Assembly: GCA_002778195.1 (NCBI GenBank)
Contig: PCDI01000004.1
Span: 2,640,226-2,704,225, forward strand
Length of the DNA: 64,000 nucleotides
Direction: 5' to 3'
DNA from: Raffaelea ambrosiae
Lineage: Eukaryota; Ascomycota; Sordariomycetes; Ophiostomatales; Ophiostomataceae
Under the pieces are notes generated by a model. The model was not told the origin of the DNA, searched no databases, and saw only the letters and a program-made list of their open reading frames with translations. Shown here one piece after another: positions 46,588 through 57,661 of this stretch (positions within the stretch are counted from its first letter, which is position 1; each line of letters starts with the position of its first letter). A program made the position numbers and the translations under genes.

Positions 46588-48179
46588 TCACATATGACTG
46601 CGAACAACATCGCTGAGCTCTTCGGGATCACCATCCATTCTGGGTGCATTGCCATCACCCGTGCTCGACCTCTCAAACGCCCACTTCGCCTGCAACTCGG
46701 GCGACAGCGTTCCTTCCATGGAGTCCACCACAAAGTCTCCAAGAATGGGCAGGAACTTCCAAGCGTGCGCGGAGCCGCCGGTGGCCAGCTGCACCCCCGA
46801 GACGCGCGGGTGCGGAGCGACGAGGAAGTCGGCTGTCGGTGTCGTGCAAATCCTAGAGGCGTAGGAAAACAATCCAACTGTTAGAGACAAACAGTGCATG
46901 CAGGACAAGAAACACTTCCAACCCCCCCGGAAAAAAAAAAGAAAAAAAAAAAAAAGACGATGCGAGTTCGTTGTCCTACCAGCAGATCTTGGTACGATCA
47001 AACGGCCGGTCGGCCAGCGGCGGCATGATCTCCTTGAGGTTGGCGCGCATCGCCAGCTCGGCATCGAGGGGAATGACGTCCGTCGGATGGCTGACAATGG
47101 TGCGCGGGTACGAGATCTCCATCGGCTCGTCGGGGTGTTCCGGGTTCGGCACCCGCACGGTGTTGACGTACCCGGGCGAGCGGCGCAGGATCTTGATCTC
47201 GCCGCGGTAGGGCGGGAACATGTTCAGGCCGGTGCTGAAGTTGGTGGTGATGGACATGTGGCCCCACTGCTGCTCCTCCGCGGGCGTCACCTTGATCCAG
47301 GCCACTTCGTGGCCGATGGGGTGGATCCGCCGGCCCAAATCCACGAGCTTGTTCGACCAGCACCCGGCGGCCACGACGACCTGGTCCGCCCGCAGCTCGC
47401 TTCCGTCCTCGAGGCGGACGCCCGTGCAGACAGGGTGGCTGCTGCCGCTGCTTGGGGCGGCCGTCTCCAGCAGCAGGGCCTCGACAGCCGAGCCGCACCG
47501 AAAGCGGATGGAGGGGGTGGCCAGGCCGCGCTCGTAGTACACCTGGATGCACGCGGCGGCGTCGATGAAGGCGTCGTCCGTGTTGCAGTACGCCTTGTTC
47601 CAGCGCGACTGGCCCCCGGGGAGGTCGGCGGCGGGCGGGGGCTGGGCCTCCGCGCCGTGGATGCGCCGGAAGACGTCGTCCCGCGTGGGCATCTCCACAA
47701 TGTCGCTGGGGGAGTGCAGCTGCAGGGCCACGTCGTGCTGCTTGTCCCAGATGTCGGTGAAGCGGCTGGGCGCGCCGTCGCAGGCAAAGGTCATGCCCTG
47801 CTTGTGGTAGTAGGGCGCCAGGCCGGGGTCGCTCTCGATCTTCTTTTGGGCCGCCTTGGCCAGCTTGGCATACAACGGGTCGGCATAGTCTGTGGTGGGT
47901 GTGGGACGTTAATAAAAAATAAAAATAAAACAGGAAATCGGAACCAACGGCGGATAGGCAGAGCTTCCACGCACCAGCCCGGATACAACGTGTCGTGTCG
48001 ACACTGCTTCCGTCGACGACAGGGGGGGTCAAGCGCTCGACGACGGTCACCGAGGTGTGAGGGTAGCGCTTCGCGACAGCCAGGGCGGTCGACAGTCCGA
48101 AGACGCCCGCACCAATAATGATGAGGCTCTTGGGGAACGCCGGGACCCGTGGGCCAGGGGACGGGGATTGGGCCGTCAT
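46588..48179 (-). CDS. FAD-dependent amine oxidase, fructosyl-amino-acid / sarcosine oxidase type
   Basis: Three exons, 47975-48179, 46980-47889 and 46588-46852, encode 459 residues. The dinucleotide fold is clear at SLIIIGAGVFGLSTALAVAK with VTVVER after it. DTTRCIRAGDYADPLYAKL is restored across intron 1. The cysteine in RTKICW occupies the place of the covalent-FAD cysteine in this family. The C-terminal GGSAHAWKFLPILGDFVVD block is the FAD/substrate-closing segment seen in amadoriases. The enzyme should oxidise the C-N bond of a secondary amino acid or glycated amine, giving H2O2. No signal peptide is seen and no obvious peroxisomal SKL tail (it ends RSHM). An upstream ATG at 48282 opens a long frame that overlaps this start in another phase. 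The precise substrate is uncertain. Confidence 0.87.
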
Positions 48180-49423
48180 GCTTGCCGGCTCGAACAAGGA
48201 AGACCGGGTTCAGCTTATCGGCTGTGTTGGTGGTGAGCTGTATTAGATAGAAGCTGGGGTGCACCCTCAACAGACGGCGCATACCCCGACTATCTATACA
48301 GGGGCTGCCACAGCATCCCCGATACTCGGCACGGCTACGCTGTGGAGTGGCTCCACTTTTTCGCAGTGTGTGCGGACGACGCCGACAGTGTTCTGCGTCT
48401 TAGTGGAGAAGTTCTCGATGGCGGTCGAGGCCGGATAATGGACCAGATTCCCATCCGACAAGCACCAGAGTTCTTGTTTGTGCCATGCACGTTGGGAGAC
48501 CTTTACAAGGCTTGTTGAAAAGCCACGGGATCTCCCGAGAGAAGAAAAGGGGCTCTGTTTTCTTCTCGCGATCTGCCAGACAAAGGAGACATTCCACCAA
48601 AACGGCTGAATTCGGTTGCGTCTTGGTCTAGAAAACCATCCGTCACTGGCATCCGCCAACGCGAAAACTCTGGTATGGCGGACACGGCCCGCTCCGGCAA
48701 ACAAGCAGACATTGGCATTGGCGAGGTCCTCGATGCCGACACCAACCACCAGGCCCCTCTGGCGTGGGTGAACAGCCCATCCCGGAGGAGCTGGAGAAGG
48801 AACGCAAGCTTGCCCGCAAAGTCGACATAAAGCTGGACAACAGCATTATACTGTGCAGTCAAGTCCGTCACCCTCCAAACGGGTCTTCGCCAGATTCAGG
48901 AGAGCGCCTGTGTGCCGTCTCATATCCCCAGTTTCTACAGACTCGTTATCATCCAAGCCTGCAACATGGGGGTATTCCAATTGGAGCGCTATGAACAATA
49001 TGGGGGTCTATCTGAATATGATCTGCACCCATCTGGGTCCTTAGAATTGCGTACTGGGAGCATTGATGAGCCACACACAGTACCCAACTTTGTGTATATT
49101 GCCTCATTTCAGCGGTTGTGTTGTTTTTTTTTCCTAGATATCCATACTGCTCCCAAGGACATTCGATACCACTGTTAAATGGTATATCCTGTTGATGTTG
49201 AACTATCCAACTTTGGCGCGTTTCGTGTAGCTTCGTAGAGCACGGTAGGTCACACATGTATAATCTTTCCCGGGGGCCTCTCCATGTTTCTTCTTCTTTT
49301 TTTTTCCCCCTTTGCAGTTACGGATACCGGTGCTCGGGTTTCTGTTGCCGTCTACGGCATCTAGGCACCGGTATCCGTAACGCGGATAGAACCCCCCCTT
49401 GGGTTTTTTTTCTTTTTCCAGTC
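48180..49423. other. Intergenic region with perfect inverted repeat
   Basis: Apart from the inverted repeat at 49317-49381, no gene or RNA is recognised. Frames around 48294-48871 lack family motifs. Confidence 0.5.
49317..49381. repeat. Perfect 17-bp inverted repeat with nested hairpin
   Basis: GTTACGGATACCGGTGC (49317-49333) is the exact reverse complement of 49365-49381. The 31-base interior itself contains TGCCG-TCTA-CGGCA (49346-49359), a second perfect hairpin. The element ends 43 bases past the stop codon of the CCCH gene, in its likely 3' untranslated region. Confidence 0.9.
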
Positions 49424-51073
49424 TTAAGGGGATATGGGCACCCCGTCTCCGTCCTCGCTTTCATAGTCGGCTTTGTTGTCGGATATGTCATCGAGCGAGC
49501 CGGTGGAATATCCCCTGACAAAGCGCTTGGCATTCAGGTCTTCGCTGTGGGCCAAGTGCGAGAAGCGGCACGGCGCTCGCCCGCCGCGGTACTTGCACTC
49601 GGGGTTCTGGCAGATGTGGCCGCGGATGCAGTCGGGCAGGCGGCAGCGCCCGCGCCGCGTGCAGGGCAGCGAGCGGGCGAGCGCCTTCATGGGCGGCCGC
49701 AGGCTGTCGGGCAGGGGGCTGTGGTCGTATTCGCAGGCGTCGCCGGCCTTGCAGCTGCCCCGGAGCTGGTACTCGTTGCAGAGGGGCCGCTCCCGAATAC
49801 GGCTGTGCAGCTTCTGCATGGCGTCGGCTGCCACGGCGACATAGGGATCGAGACGGTAGTCGTCGCGGTTGACCGCCACCGAGCCGGGCGGAATGTGCAA
49901 TTCGTCCAGCGCCTCGCCGTTCCATGTCGGGACGGGTGCGTCCAGGGACGAATAACTGGCGGAGGACGCCTTGGACGACGGACGGGCGCGCCAGTTGGCC
50001 GTGTCGGGCCCGTCGTCCGGGTGCAGCAGCTTGCACTGGTCTCCATAGCGGCACTTGCCCAGTTTATGGAACTGGCAGATCGCCCGTTCCTCCTTGTACG
50101 CCTTTGATAAGGGCGTGGTGGCCGCCAGAACCGCACCCGACGATAGACTGCCGTTCCGCGTGTGCGTCGTGCTGCTGCCGGCGGTGTTGGTGGTGGTGGT
50201 GGTGGTGGTGGCGGTGATGATGCCGCTGCTCTTGGCGCCGTTGGGTCGTTCGGCCGTCAGCACAGACGCAAACGTGGATGCGCTCTTGGACGGGGGAGTG
50301 GGTGCGGTGGCGGCGGCGCCCGGCGAGTAATCCAGAGATTTGGTCCGGAAGACGCCCGGGAGATCTTCAATGTTCATGCCGAGCTTTGTGAATTCGGAGT
50401 GGAACAGAACCCCGGACGTCCGTATCAGCGTGAACTTGTCAGCATTGCCCCGGTAGGGGGTCAGTTCCGAGATGTACCCGACGTCGTGGCAGGCGGCAAA
50501 GTAGATGTGCTTGCACTGCGGGTTGTCGGCATACAGCTGCAGCATGGCGCGGATTTTGGCGTCGGCGTTCTCTTTCAGGGTGCCGGCGTCGACAAACTCG
50601 GTTAGCGGATACGACCGGTTGAAGTTGGCCACAAACGGGCACAGCGACCGCGCCTCGCCGCCGACCAGCCCCGACCGGCACAGCGCCTTGGACAGCCCCT
50701 GGATGTTGGCATAGATGCGCACCATCACCGGGTTGCCGTCCAGGCCCTTGGCCCGCAGGCTGCGGCCGATCGCCTTGTGCAGCGCGTGCGCGGCATTGTT
50801 GCCACCGTCCACGCTCTTCTTGTCGACAAAGCTCTCGTGGAATACATAGCCGTCGCCGTCCACCAGCACGACCGAAAAGGGCCGCTCCTCGCGCCGGCGT
50901 GCCAGCTGCTTGTATTTTTCGCGTGCTTCCCGCTCTTCTTCGTAGTCGCTCTTGAGCCGCCGGAAATCTTTAATCAATTCTTCGTATTTGCTAAGAATCT
51001 TCCCGAGCTCGTCTTTGTCGCGAAAGGCGGCCAGCTGGTCCGCCGCAGCGTCGACGTCCTCGTCGCGGAGCAT
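49424..51073 (-). CDS. CCCH zinc-finger protein with DUF7923 domain
   Basis: A single exon encodes 549 residues. An N-terminal coiled coil (KYEELIKDFRRLKSDYEEER) precedes the DUF7923 region, recognisable by FSVVLVDGDGYVFHESFVDK, NNAAHALHKAIG, VRIYANIQGLSKAL and YFAACHDVGYISEL. Its fold resembles a PIN/NYN-like nuclease core, but activity is not known. A Ser/Thr-rich linker with a GGT/ACC repeat coding consecutive threonines (about 50188-50212) follows. Then come CCCH fingers: CQFHKLGKCRYGDQCKLLH, CNEYQLRGSCKAGDACEYDH, and a cysteine-rich CTRRGRCRLPDCIRGH with CQNPECKYRGG next to it. A role in RNA binding is inferred. The start at 51073 is the first ATG of the frame. The upstream 160 bases are open but lack ATG. 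Confidence 0.88.
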   Translation of the reverse strand: MLRDEDVDAAADQLAAFRDKDELGKILSKYEELIKDFRRLKSDYEEEREAREKYKQLARRREERPFSVVLVDGDGYVFHESFVDKKSVDGGNNAAHALHKAIGRSLRAKGLDGNPVMVRIYANIQGLSKALCRSGLVGGEARSLCPFVANFNRSYPLTEFVDAGTLKENADAKIRAMLQLYADNPQCKHIYFAACHDVGYISELTPYRGNADKFTLIRTSGVLFHSEFTKLGMNIEDLPGVFRTKSLDYSPGAAATAPTPPSKSASTFASVLTAERPNGAKSSGIITATTTTTTTNTAGSSTTHTRNGSLSSGAVLAATTPLSKAYKEERAICQFHKLGKCRYGDQCKLLHPDDGPDTANWRARPSSKASSASYSSLDAPVPTWNGEALDELHIPPGSVAVNRDDYRLDPYVAVAADAMQKLHSRIRERPLCNEYQLRGSCKAGDACEYDHSPLPDSLRPPMKALARSLPCTRRGRCRLPDCIRGHICQNPECKYRGGRAPCRFSHLAHSEDLNAKRFVRGYSTGSLDDISDNKADYESEDGDGVPISP

Positions 51074-52511
51074 CGTGAGGAATGTTGGTGGAAAGCTTTG
51101 GAAAGCCCTTCTCTTTTTTTGGAGGGGCGGGTTTTGGCGGGCTGTTCCCGAACGGCTGGGCGGGGAATTTGGGATTTGGGGGGGGGCGGTGACCACTGCT
51201 CCACTCTGCGTTGCTACGGCGACTTGGTGCAAACAGCGACTTTCCCCAGAGCATACATTGTAGCTCTGTTACTTTGATTGTTGAGCAAACTACAAGCAGA
51301 ACCGATGTATCTTTCCAGGTCAGGCTCAAAGAGCGCAGTAAAAGGCTTGTATTGCTTAAGCCGTTGGCATTGCAAGCTAAGCCTCTGGATCTGAAACGAC
51401 TCTATCACCCGCATCCGTGTTACGATTCTGAATCTGACTGAGACTCTGTCTGGCAGCAGAGAGCCCGCCAATACGCTTGGTATCATCCCGTAGCCCATAC
51501 TCGAAAGTCGATCGGAGTTTAAGATGACAATTCATTGCCCGTTCGAGGCCATTGTCTTCAATGCCGCGGCCTGGGACGGTGCAAAGGTCTCGTTGTCTGT
51601 CTAGTCTAGGCGCCTAGTCTAGAATCACCCCGGTCGGCTCGTTTGGTCCTCATCGTCGGATGGAGCGGTATTCGAGTGAGCGTTATTGTCAGGAGAATCG
51701 AGAATCCTTTCTACCGGGCGGAGAGCGAAGAAGACGATCATCGACAGGCACGTGGATCGACACTTACGGAAGGTGGTTTTAGTGTCAACCTGGCATGCTT
51801 AGCGCAAAAATAGGGTCCCAGGGTCTAAAAAGCCGGCGAGCAGAAACCGGAAATCCGCGCCAAGAAACACGTGACACCGTCTGGTTAGCCGGTAGCAGGA
51901 GACGTTCTGTCTTGTCATTGACTACGGTGTACGCACCGAAGAATGTTTGCACTTGTTCTTCGCTCAGTGGAAAACCGGACACCTAGCCTCCGAAATCCTC
52001 TGCTGCGACGTTACGTGATCCTGTTCTGTCGGACCGATTTGTAGACGCCAGGAGCGGAGACAGTAGAAATGGACCACGAGAAAGGCCAAAAACGCACTGC
52101 CCTGCAGCTAAAACGAAACTACCACCGTATTAATGCCAGACAACCATGGAATTGATGTCATACTACGACCTGGCTCGCCCCGCATGACCAAGTTGAGATG
52201 AACTGGGAGCCCTGTAGCATCACCGGGCGCGTGAGGGTCATGAAGCGGGGGATGGGGAGACGATCGGGGCGTTCGGGTCATTGTAACTCGACATGCCGTT
52301 TCTGGGGATGCCAACAGGGTATATGATCGGCGGTATTCCTGGTCTGCAGAAGTTCTGGTTGTGCCTCGCCCCGAAAGTTTGCAATTAATTGGACATTGGA
52401 CAATCAATTGTTTTATGCATGAACACCAATTGAAGTGTGGACAAGTTTTCTTTTCTTTTTGAGAATTTGAACTGTCAACTCAACATATCTCTCAACAGTT
52501 CATCTCATGCA
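51074..52511. other. Divergent promoter region of CCCH and GH92 genes
   Basis: No gene is recognised. A 12-bp palindrome CTAGGCGCCTAG (51606-51617) lies between two CTAGTCTAG copies. Confidence 0.5.
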
Positions 52512-55146
52512 ATGAGTTCTGTTAGACAATTGCTCTATTGGCTGGTGCCTTTGGTGGCATTGGCCCGGGCCGCCAGTTCGGACCCGTTCCAATACATTGA
52601 CCCCCTCATCGGAACATTGAATGGAGGTAAGCTACGATTGGGACTGACGACACCGAAGCTGGGATCAAACTAATGCATCTTCACCAGGCCATGTCTTTCC
52701 TGGAGCTACCTTGCCCTTCGGCATGGCCAAGGCTTCCGCTGACGTGAATACGGAGCTCCAGGGTGGTTTTGCTTCCGACGATGGCGACATCACCGGCTTC
52801 AGCCACATGCACGACTCTGGCACTGGCGGAGTGAGTATTCAGAAGCCGCTCGAAGACGTTGTTCGGTAACTGCTGATTGCTAAACAATGCTCGCTAGTCA
52901 CCGAGTCTCGGGAACTTCCCCATCTTCCCCCAGACAGGCTGTCCTGGGGGCATTTTGGACAACTGCAAGTTTGCCGAGGCGGACCGGGCTCTCAAGCGCA
53001 TCAACGGCACGGTCGAGGCTTCGCCTGGCTACTTTGCCATCACGCTCAACTCGTCCATCCACGCCGAGGTGACCGTCACCAACCACACGGCCCTCTACCG
53101 GTTTACGTTCCCCGGGGCGACTACGGATGTGCCGTACAACCCTCTGATCCTGGTCGATCTCAAGGACTTGCCAGACAGCCGTGTCAATGGTAGCATGACG
53201 GTCGACCCCAAGTCGGGCCGCGTGACTGGCACCGGCACATTCTCGCCGTCCTTTGGCATCGGCACGTACGACTTGCACGTCTGTGCCGACTTCCAGGGCG
53301 CCACGATCCACGACACGGGCGTCTTTGCCAACAACCGCGCGGGCAACAGCCCCAAGACGATCCGTGCCTACCAGGATGGCATTGACTCGTCGCCTCCCAT
53401 TCCAGCCGGTACTTGGGTGCAGTTTGCGCCACCCGAGAAGGACGACCAGATCTTGGTACGGGTGGGTCTCTCGTTCATCAGTGCAGCCCAGGCCTGCTCC
53501 AATGCGGAGAAGGAGATTGAGACCTTTGACTTTGCGGGGACCAAAGAGGCGGCCGAGGCAGCTTGGCGCGACAAGCTGCAGGTCGTCAGCGTAGACGAGA
53601 CGGACGTCAACAGCACGTTCAGTAAGGTCTTCTGGTCAGGCATCTACCGGACCATGATCTCACCACAGGACTACACCGGAGAGAATCCGCTGTGGAAAAG
53701 TGATGAGCCATGTACGTCTTTTCTTTGTCTCCCTTTGTCTCTTCTTTGCAAACACTGACATGCATGTTTAGATTACGATTCGTTCTACTGCATTTGGGAC
53801 TCGTACCGCAGCATCCATCCACTGCTGACTCTCCTGGACCCCCAGAGCCAGGCCCTCATGATCCGCAGCCTGATCGATGTCTATCGCAACGAGGGGTGGC
53901 TCCCAGACTGCCGCATGAGTCTGTGCAAGGGCTACACCCAAGGCGGCAGCAATGCCGACGTGGTTCTGGCTGATTCCTTTGTCAAGGGCTTGACCCAGGG
54001 GATCGACTGGAAGACTGGCTACGAAGCGGTTGTCAAGGATGCTGAGGGTAAGGTCCTAGAAATTTGGATTGGAATTTTTCTGTTCTTCAACTAACACTGT
54101 CCCTAGTGGAACCTCCGATCTGGAGCGTCGAGGGTCGCGGTGGCATTGCCAGCTGGCTGAAATACGGCTATATCCCGGCGGATGACTTTGACACGGCCGG
54201 CATGGGCCCCTTCACCCGCAGCATCAGCCGCACCGTCGAATACGCCTACAACGATTTCTGCATTGCCCAGATGGCCGACGCCCTCCACCACCCCGGCGAC
54301 GCGGAGAAGTACCGCGCCCGTTCTGACAACTGGGCCAAGCTCTTCAAAGACGACCAGACGTCGGTCCTGCCGGTGGCCGTCGACGGCCCGGCTGTCTCGG
54401 ACAGCGGCTTCACCGGCTTCCTGCAGCCGCGCTATCTCAACGGCACCTTTGGCTTCCAGGACCCGGCCTTCTGCCAGCCCCTGATGAATTTCACGTCGTG
54501 CTACCTCAACACCGATGGCCACGAGACCTACGAGGGCGGCTCCTGGCTCTACTCGTTCTATGCCCCCCACGACATGGCCAGCCTCATCACGCGCCTCGGC
54601 GGGACCGACACCTTTGTGGCCCGTCTGCGCTACGCCCACGACACGCCCAACCTGCTGTACATTGGCGACGAGCAGGCCTTCTTGCTGGTCCACCTGTTCC
54701 ACTATGCCGGCCGCCCGGGCCTGTCGTCCTACTACGCCCACCAGTACATCCCCAGCCAGTTCAACGACACCGTCGTGGGCATCCCGGGCAACGACGACAG
54801 CGGTGCCATGGGCGCCTTTGCGGCGCTGACCATGATGGGCCTGTGGCCGGTCAGCGGCCAGAATGTCTATCTCATCAGCGCGCCCTTCTTCCCCGAGGTG
54901 AACATCACCAACGGCATCACGGGCAAGACAGCCACGGTGCGGTCCACCAACTTTGATCCGGCGTACGGGCGGATCTACATCCAGAGTGCGACGCTCAATG
55001 GGAAGCCATACACGCGCAACTGGCTGGACCACAGCTTCTTCTCCAAAGGCGGTGTTCTGGAGCTGACTCTGGGCGCGCAGGAGAGCACGACTTGGGGCAC
55101 AGCAGAGGCAGACTTGCCGCCGAGCATGTCGACGACGAAGTCGTGA
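52512..55146 (+). CDS. Secreted GH92 alpha-1,2-mannosidase
   Basis: Five exons, 52512-52626, 52688-52830, 52898-53711, 53772-54047 and 54107-55146, encode 795 residues. The protein begins with a signal peptide (MSSVRQLLYWLVPLVALARA) and the family start YIDPLIGTLNGGHVFPGATL is restored across intron 1. Further GH92 blocks are GGFASDDGDITGFSHMHDSG, FWSGIYRTMISPQDY, YDSFYCIWDSYRSIHPLLTL, SRTVEYAYNDFCIAQMAD and GIPGNDDSGAMGAFAALTMM. The two acidic motifs include the Ca2+-binding and catalytic acids of the family. It is an exo-alpha-mannosidase acting on N-glycan or mannan ends outside the cell. Many N-x-S/T sites are present. The neighbouring laccase is convergent, and both are secreted. Confidence 0.95.
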
Positions 55147-55574
55147 AAGCGCTGCAAAGAATTGGCAGTGGAAAGAATGTAAATTGTAAATAGACAAAAA
55201 AAAAACCCTTGAATAAAATGTCAGTCTTTTTTTTCAAATATAGTACCATTTGCTATTCAAACAAAAGTTCGTTCTATTGCGTGGCTGTGTCCCAGTCCTG
55301 GCACTGGGAGCACAGCACGCTTAGTCTTTGACAACAAGGAAAAAAAACATTGGCGCCGCAGTCAACAAAGAAATCAACGTGTATGAAAAACAGAAAGACA
55401 ATAGGAAATTCAACAAAAGACAAAAGACAAAAGAAAAAAGAAAGAAAAAGAAAAAGAAACGCCAAGACAGTCACCCATGCATCCGCCCTGCAACTAGTCT
55501 TGCCAGCCATATGCATACGCAAGCGCGCAACCAGATCGATGATACAAATGAAACCTGCTCATGTATACACTCTT
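55147..55574. other. Convergent spacer between GH92 and laccase
   Basis: Contains AATAAAA at about 55213 as a possible polyadenylation signal for GH92 and an A/G-rich tract at 55420-55465. No gene is seen. Confidence 0.5.
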
Positions 55575-57427
55575 TCAAATGCCCGAGTCGTCCTGCACAA
55601 CACTGTCTTCCGCAGTGTATGCATCCCACGCCGAACAGGTCGAGTTCAGAGACGTGCTGTCCGTGAGAGCCGGAATCTCCGACTCGCGCTCCAGAATCTG
55701 GATGGCCAGCCCCTCCGTGGTGTGCCACGCGATGTGGCAGTGCATCAACCACACCTGCAGGACATGTTAGTATGCGTGAAAACAGCATGGCGAAAGAAGC
55801 AAGGGAGAGAGTGGACTTACACCCGGGTTGTCCGTGTAAAAGGCAATGACGACATAGCCGTCGCCGGGCAGCAGGACGACATCCCGGCGGGGCACGTTCT
55901 CCACGGCGAGACTGGCCGTGGTGGCATCAAAGGTGCCGGTGCCCTGTCCCAGGACCCAGAAGTCGTGGCCGTGGAGATGCATGGGATGCGGCTGCCCGTT
56001 GGACGTCTCGATGACCATGTAGGCCCACTCGTTGGCGTTGGGATAGGCGTAGACGTTCTGCGCCTCGCCCCAGGTGTCGTTGCCCTCGTACACCTGCAGC
56101 AGCGTCGGGTAGTCCCACTCGCTGACAAAGGAGGTCTCGCCCATCTTCCAGAGGCCGATGCCGTTGGACTGGTAGATGGCGACGGCAAAGTCGGTGGTGT
56201 TGGTCGGGTCGTCGGTGGCCGCCACCGCCAGGTACGGGACGAGGTCGGCCATGTCCTCGTCGGCACAGTCGGCGCCCGTGTCCACCGCGTCGGCCCAGGC
56301 CGTCGACGTCGGGTCGTCGGTCGACGTGTTGTCGTACCGGACGATGCCCTTGACGTTGTTGGGGCTGTCGTTCTCGCTGCAGGCCTGCACCATGGTCGCG
56401 CGCAGCCAGTAGTTGTCCGCCGTGGCGTTGGCCGTGACGATCACGTCGTAACGCTGGCCCATGGAGATGGCCACGTTGTCCGTGGTGTAGGGCACGATGG
56501 GCACAAAGTCGGCGGCGATGACCTCCAGCGTGTGGTTGTCGATGCTGAACTTGAAGTGCGTGTCGGCCGCGGCGTTCACCAGACGCAGCCGGTACCGCTT
56601 GCCCGCCTCAAAGGTCGTCTCAAAGCGCGACCCGGTGACCGTGCCCGTGGTGGTGTCGTTGTACTCGTTGGTGCCGTTGATGAGACCGCCCGTCAGCGTC
56701 GGGGGGCCGGTGGCCTCGGCGATGAGGAGCTCCTCGTCCGCCGTCAGGTGCATCCAGTCGTTCAGCATGAGCACGCCGAGGTCTTCGTCGTAGTTGGCCG
56801 TGGCCGGGCCGTTGATCTGGATGCCACCAAAGACGCCGTCCCAGGCCTGCACGTAGTAGTGGGAATGGTACCACGACGAGCCGTACTGCGTGGCCTTCCA
56901 GGTGTAGGTGTAGGTGTCGCCAGGGGCAATGGGACACTGCGTCACGCTGGTGACACCGTCGTTCTGGTTGGTGTAGTTCTGCCGGATGCCATGAAAGTGG
57001 ATGCTGGACCCGTTGTTCTCCAGCTTGTTGGTGACGTGCACGACTATTGTGTGGTGCAAGGTTAGCACGAGCAAACAATGTACCGCCTGGGCGGCGAGGG
57101 CTGCCAATGCAACGGCTTACCGATGGTGTCACCCCAGTCAGCGTAGATGGTTGGGCCGGGGACCGTGCCGTTGATGGCCAAGATCAGGCGCTCAATGCCA
57201 TCCGGAGCGGCCGTGGTGTTGGTGATTTCCCACCAGTGCTCCCGGACAACGCCAGTGTCGGGGCTCTCATCGTAGTAGTTTGTGGAGATGTCATAGTCAC
57301 CCCAGCACGAGCGGTCGTCCGCACTGTTTGTGCAGCGTTTGGACAAGGAAGGCGTGGTGGCCTGGGGCCTGGCAGAGGCCAAGGCAGCCAGGAGGCCGGT
57401 GACCAGGAAGCCACCAGAGATACGCAT
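55575..57427 (-). CDS. Secreted ascomycete laccase (multicopper oxidase)
   Basis: Three exons, 57121-57427, 55821-57043 and 55575-55754, encode 569 residues. A signal peptide (MRISGGFLVTGLLAALASA) precedes a short propeptide ending SLSKR, a Kex2-type site. All four copper motifs are present: IHFHGIRQ (His118, His120), WYHSHYY, HPMHLHGHDFWV and HCHIAWHTTEGL. In the last motif the T1 axial position is Leu526. The C-terminus is the four-residue plug DSGI of ascomycete laccases, which is known to be processed or to block the oxygen tunnel. It oxidises phenols while reducing oxygen to water, outside the cell. Three overlapping donors exist at the end of exon 2, and the one giving NPGVWLMHCH is used. 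Confidence 0.96.
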
Positions 57428-57655
57428 AATGATTGACTGTGAGCCGGAACGTTGGGAATGTAGAAAGAATCAAGAAGGACTGGTAAGAAGACCGAAAAGA
57501 AAAAAAGGTGAAAGAATGAAAGAATGAAGTAAATTGGGTGATGGTGAATCAAAGACAAGAAGGGAAAAGGTGTTGACCGGAAATGAAAAGATGAAGAAGA
57601 CTTGGTGATGATCCGAGACAACAACACAACCAGACAAGGCACGATCATCTTGGTC

Positions 57656-57661
57656 TATATA
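57656..57661 (-). promoter_or_regulatory. TATA element of the laccase gene
   Basis: TATATA reads the same on both strands and lies about 230 bases before the laccase ATG. Confidence 0.4.

Noticed and set aside
55350..57065. 571-codon plus-strand frame opposite the laccase
   Set aside because: Antisense shadow of the laccase; begins in an A/G-rich spacer and has no recognisable domain.
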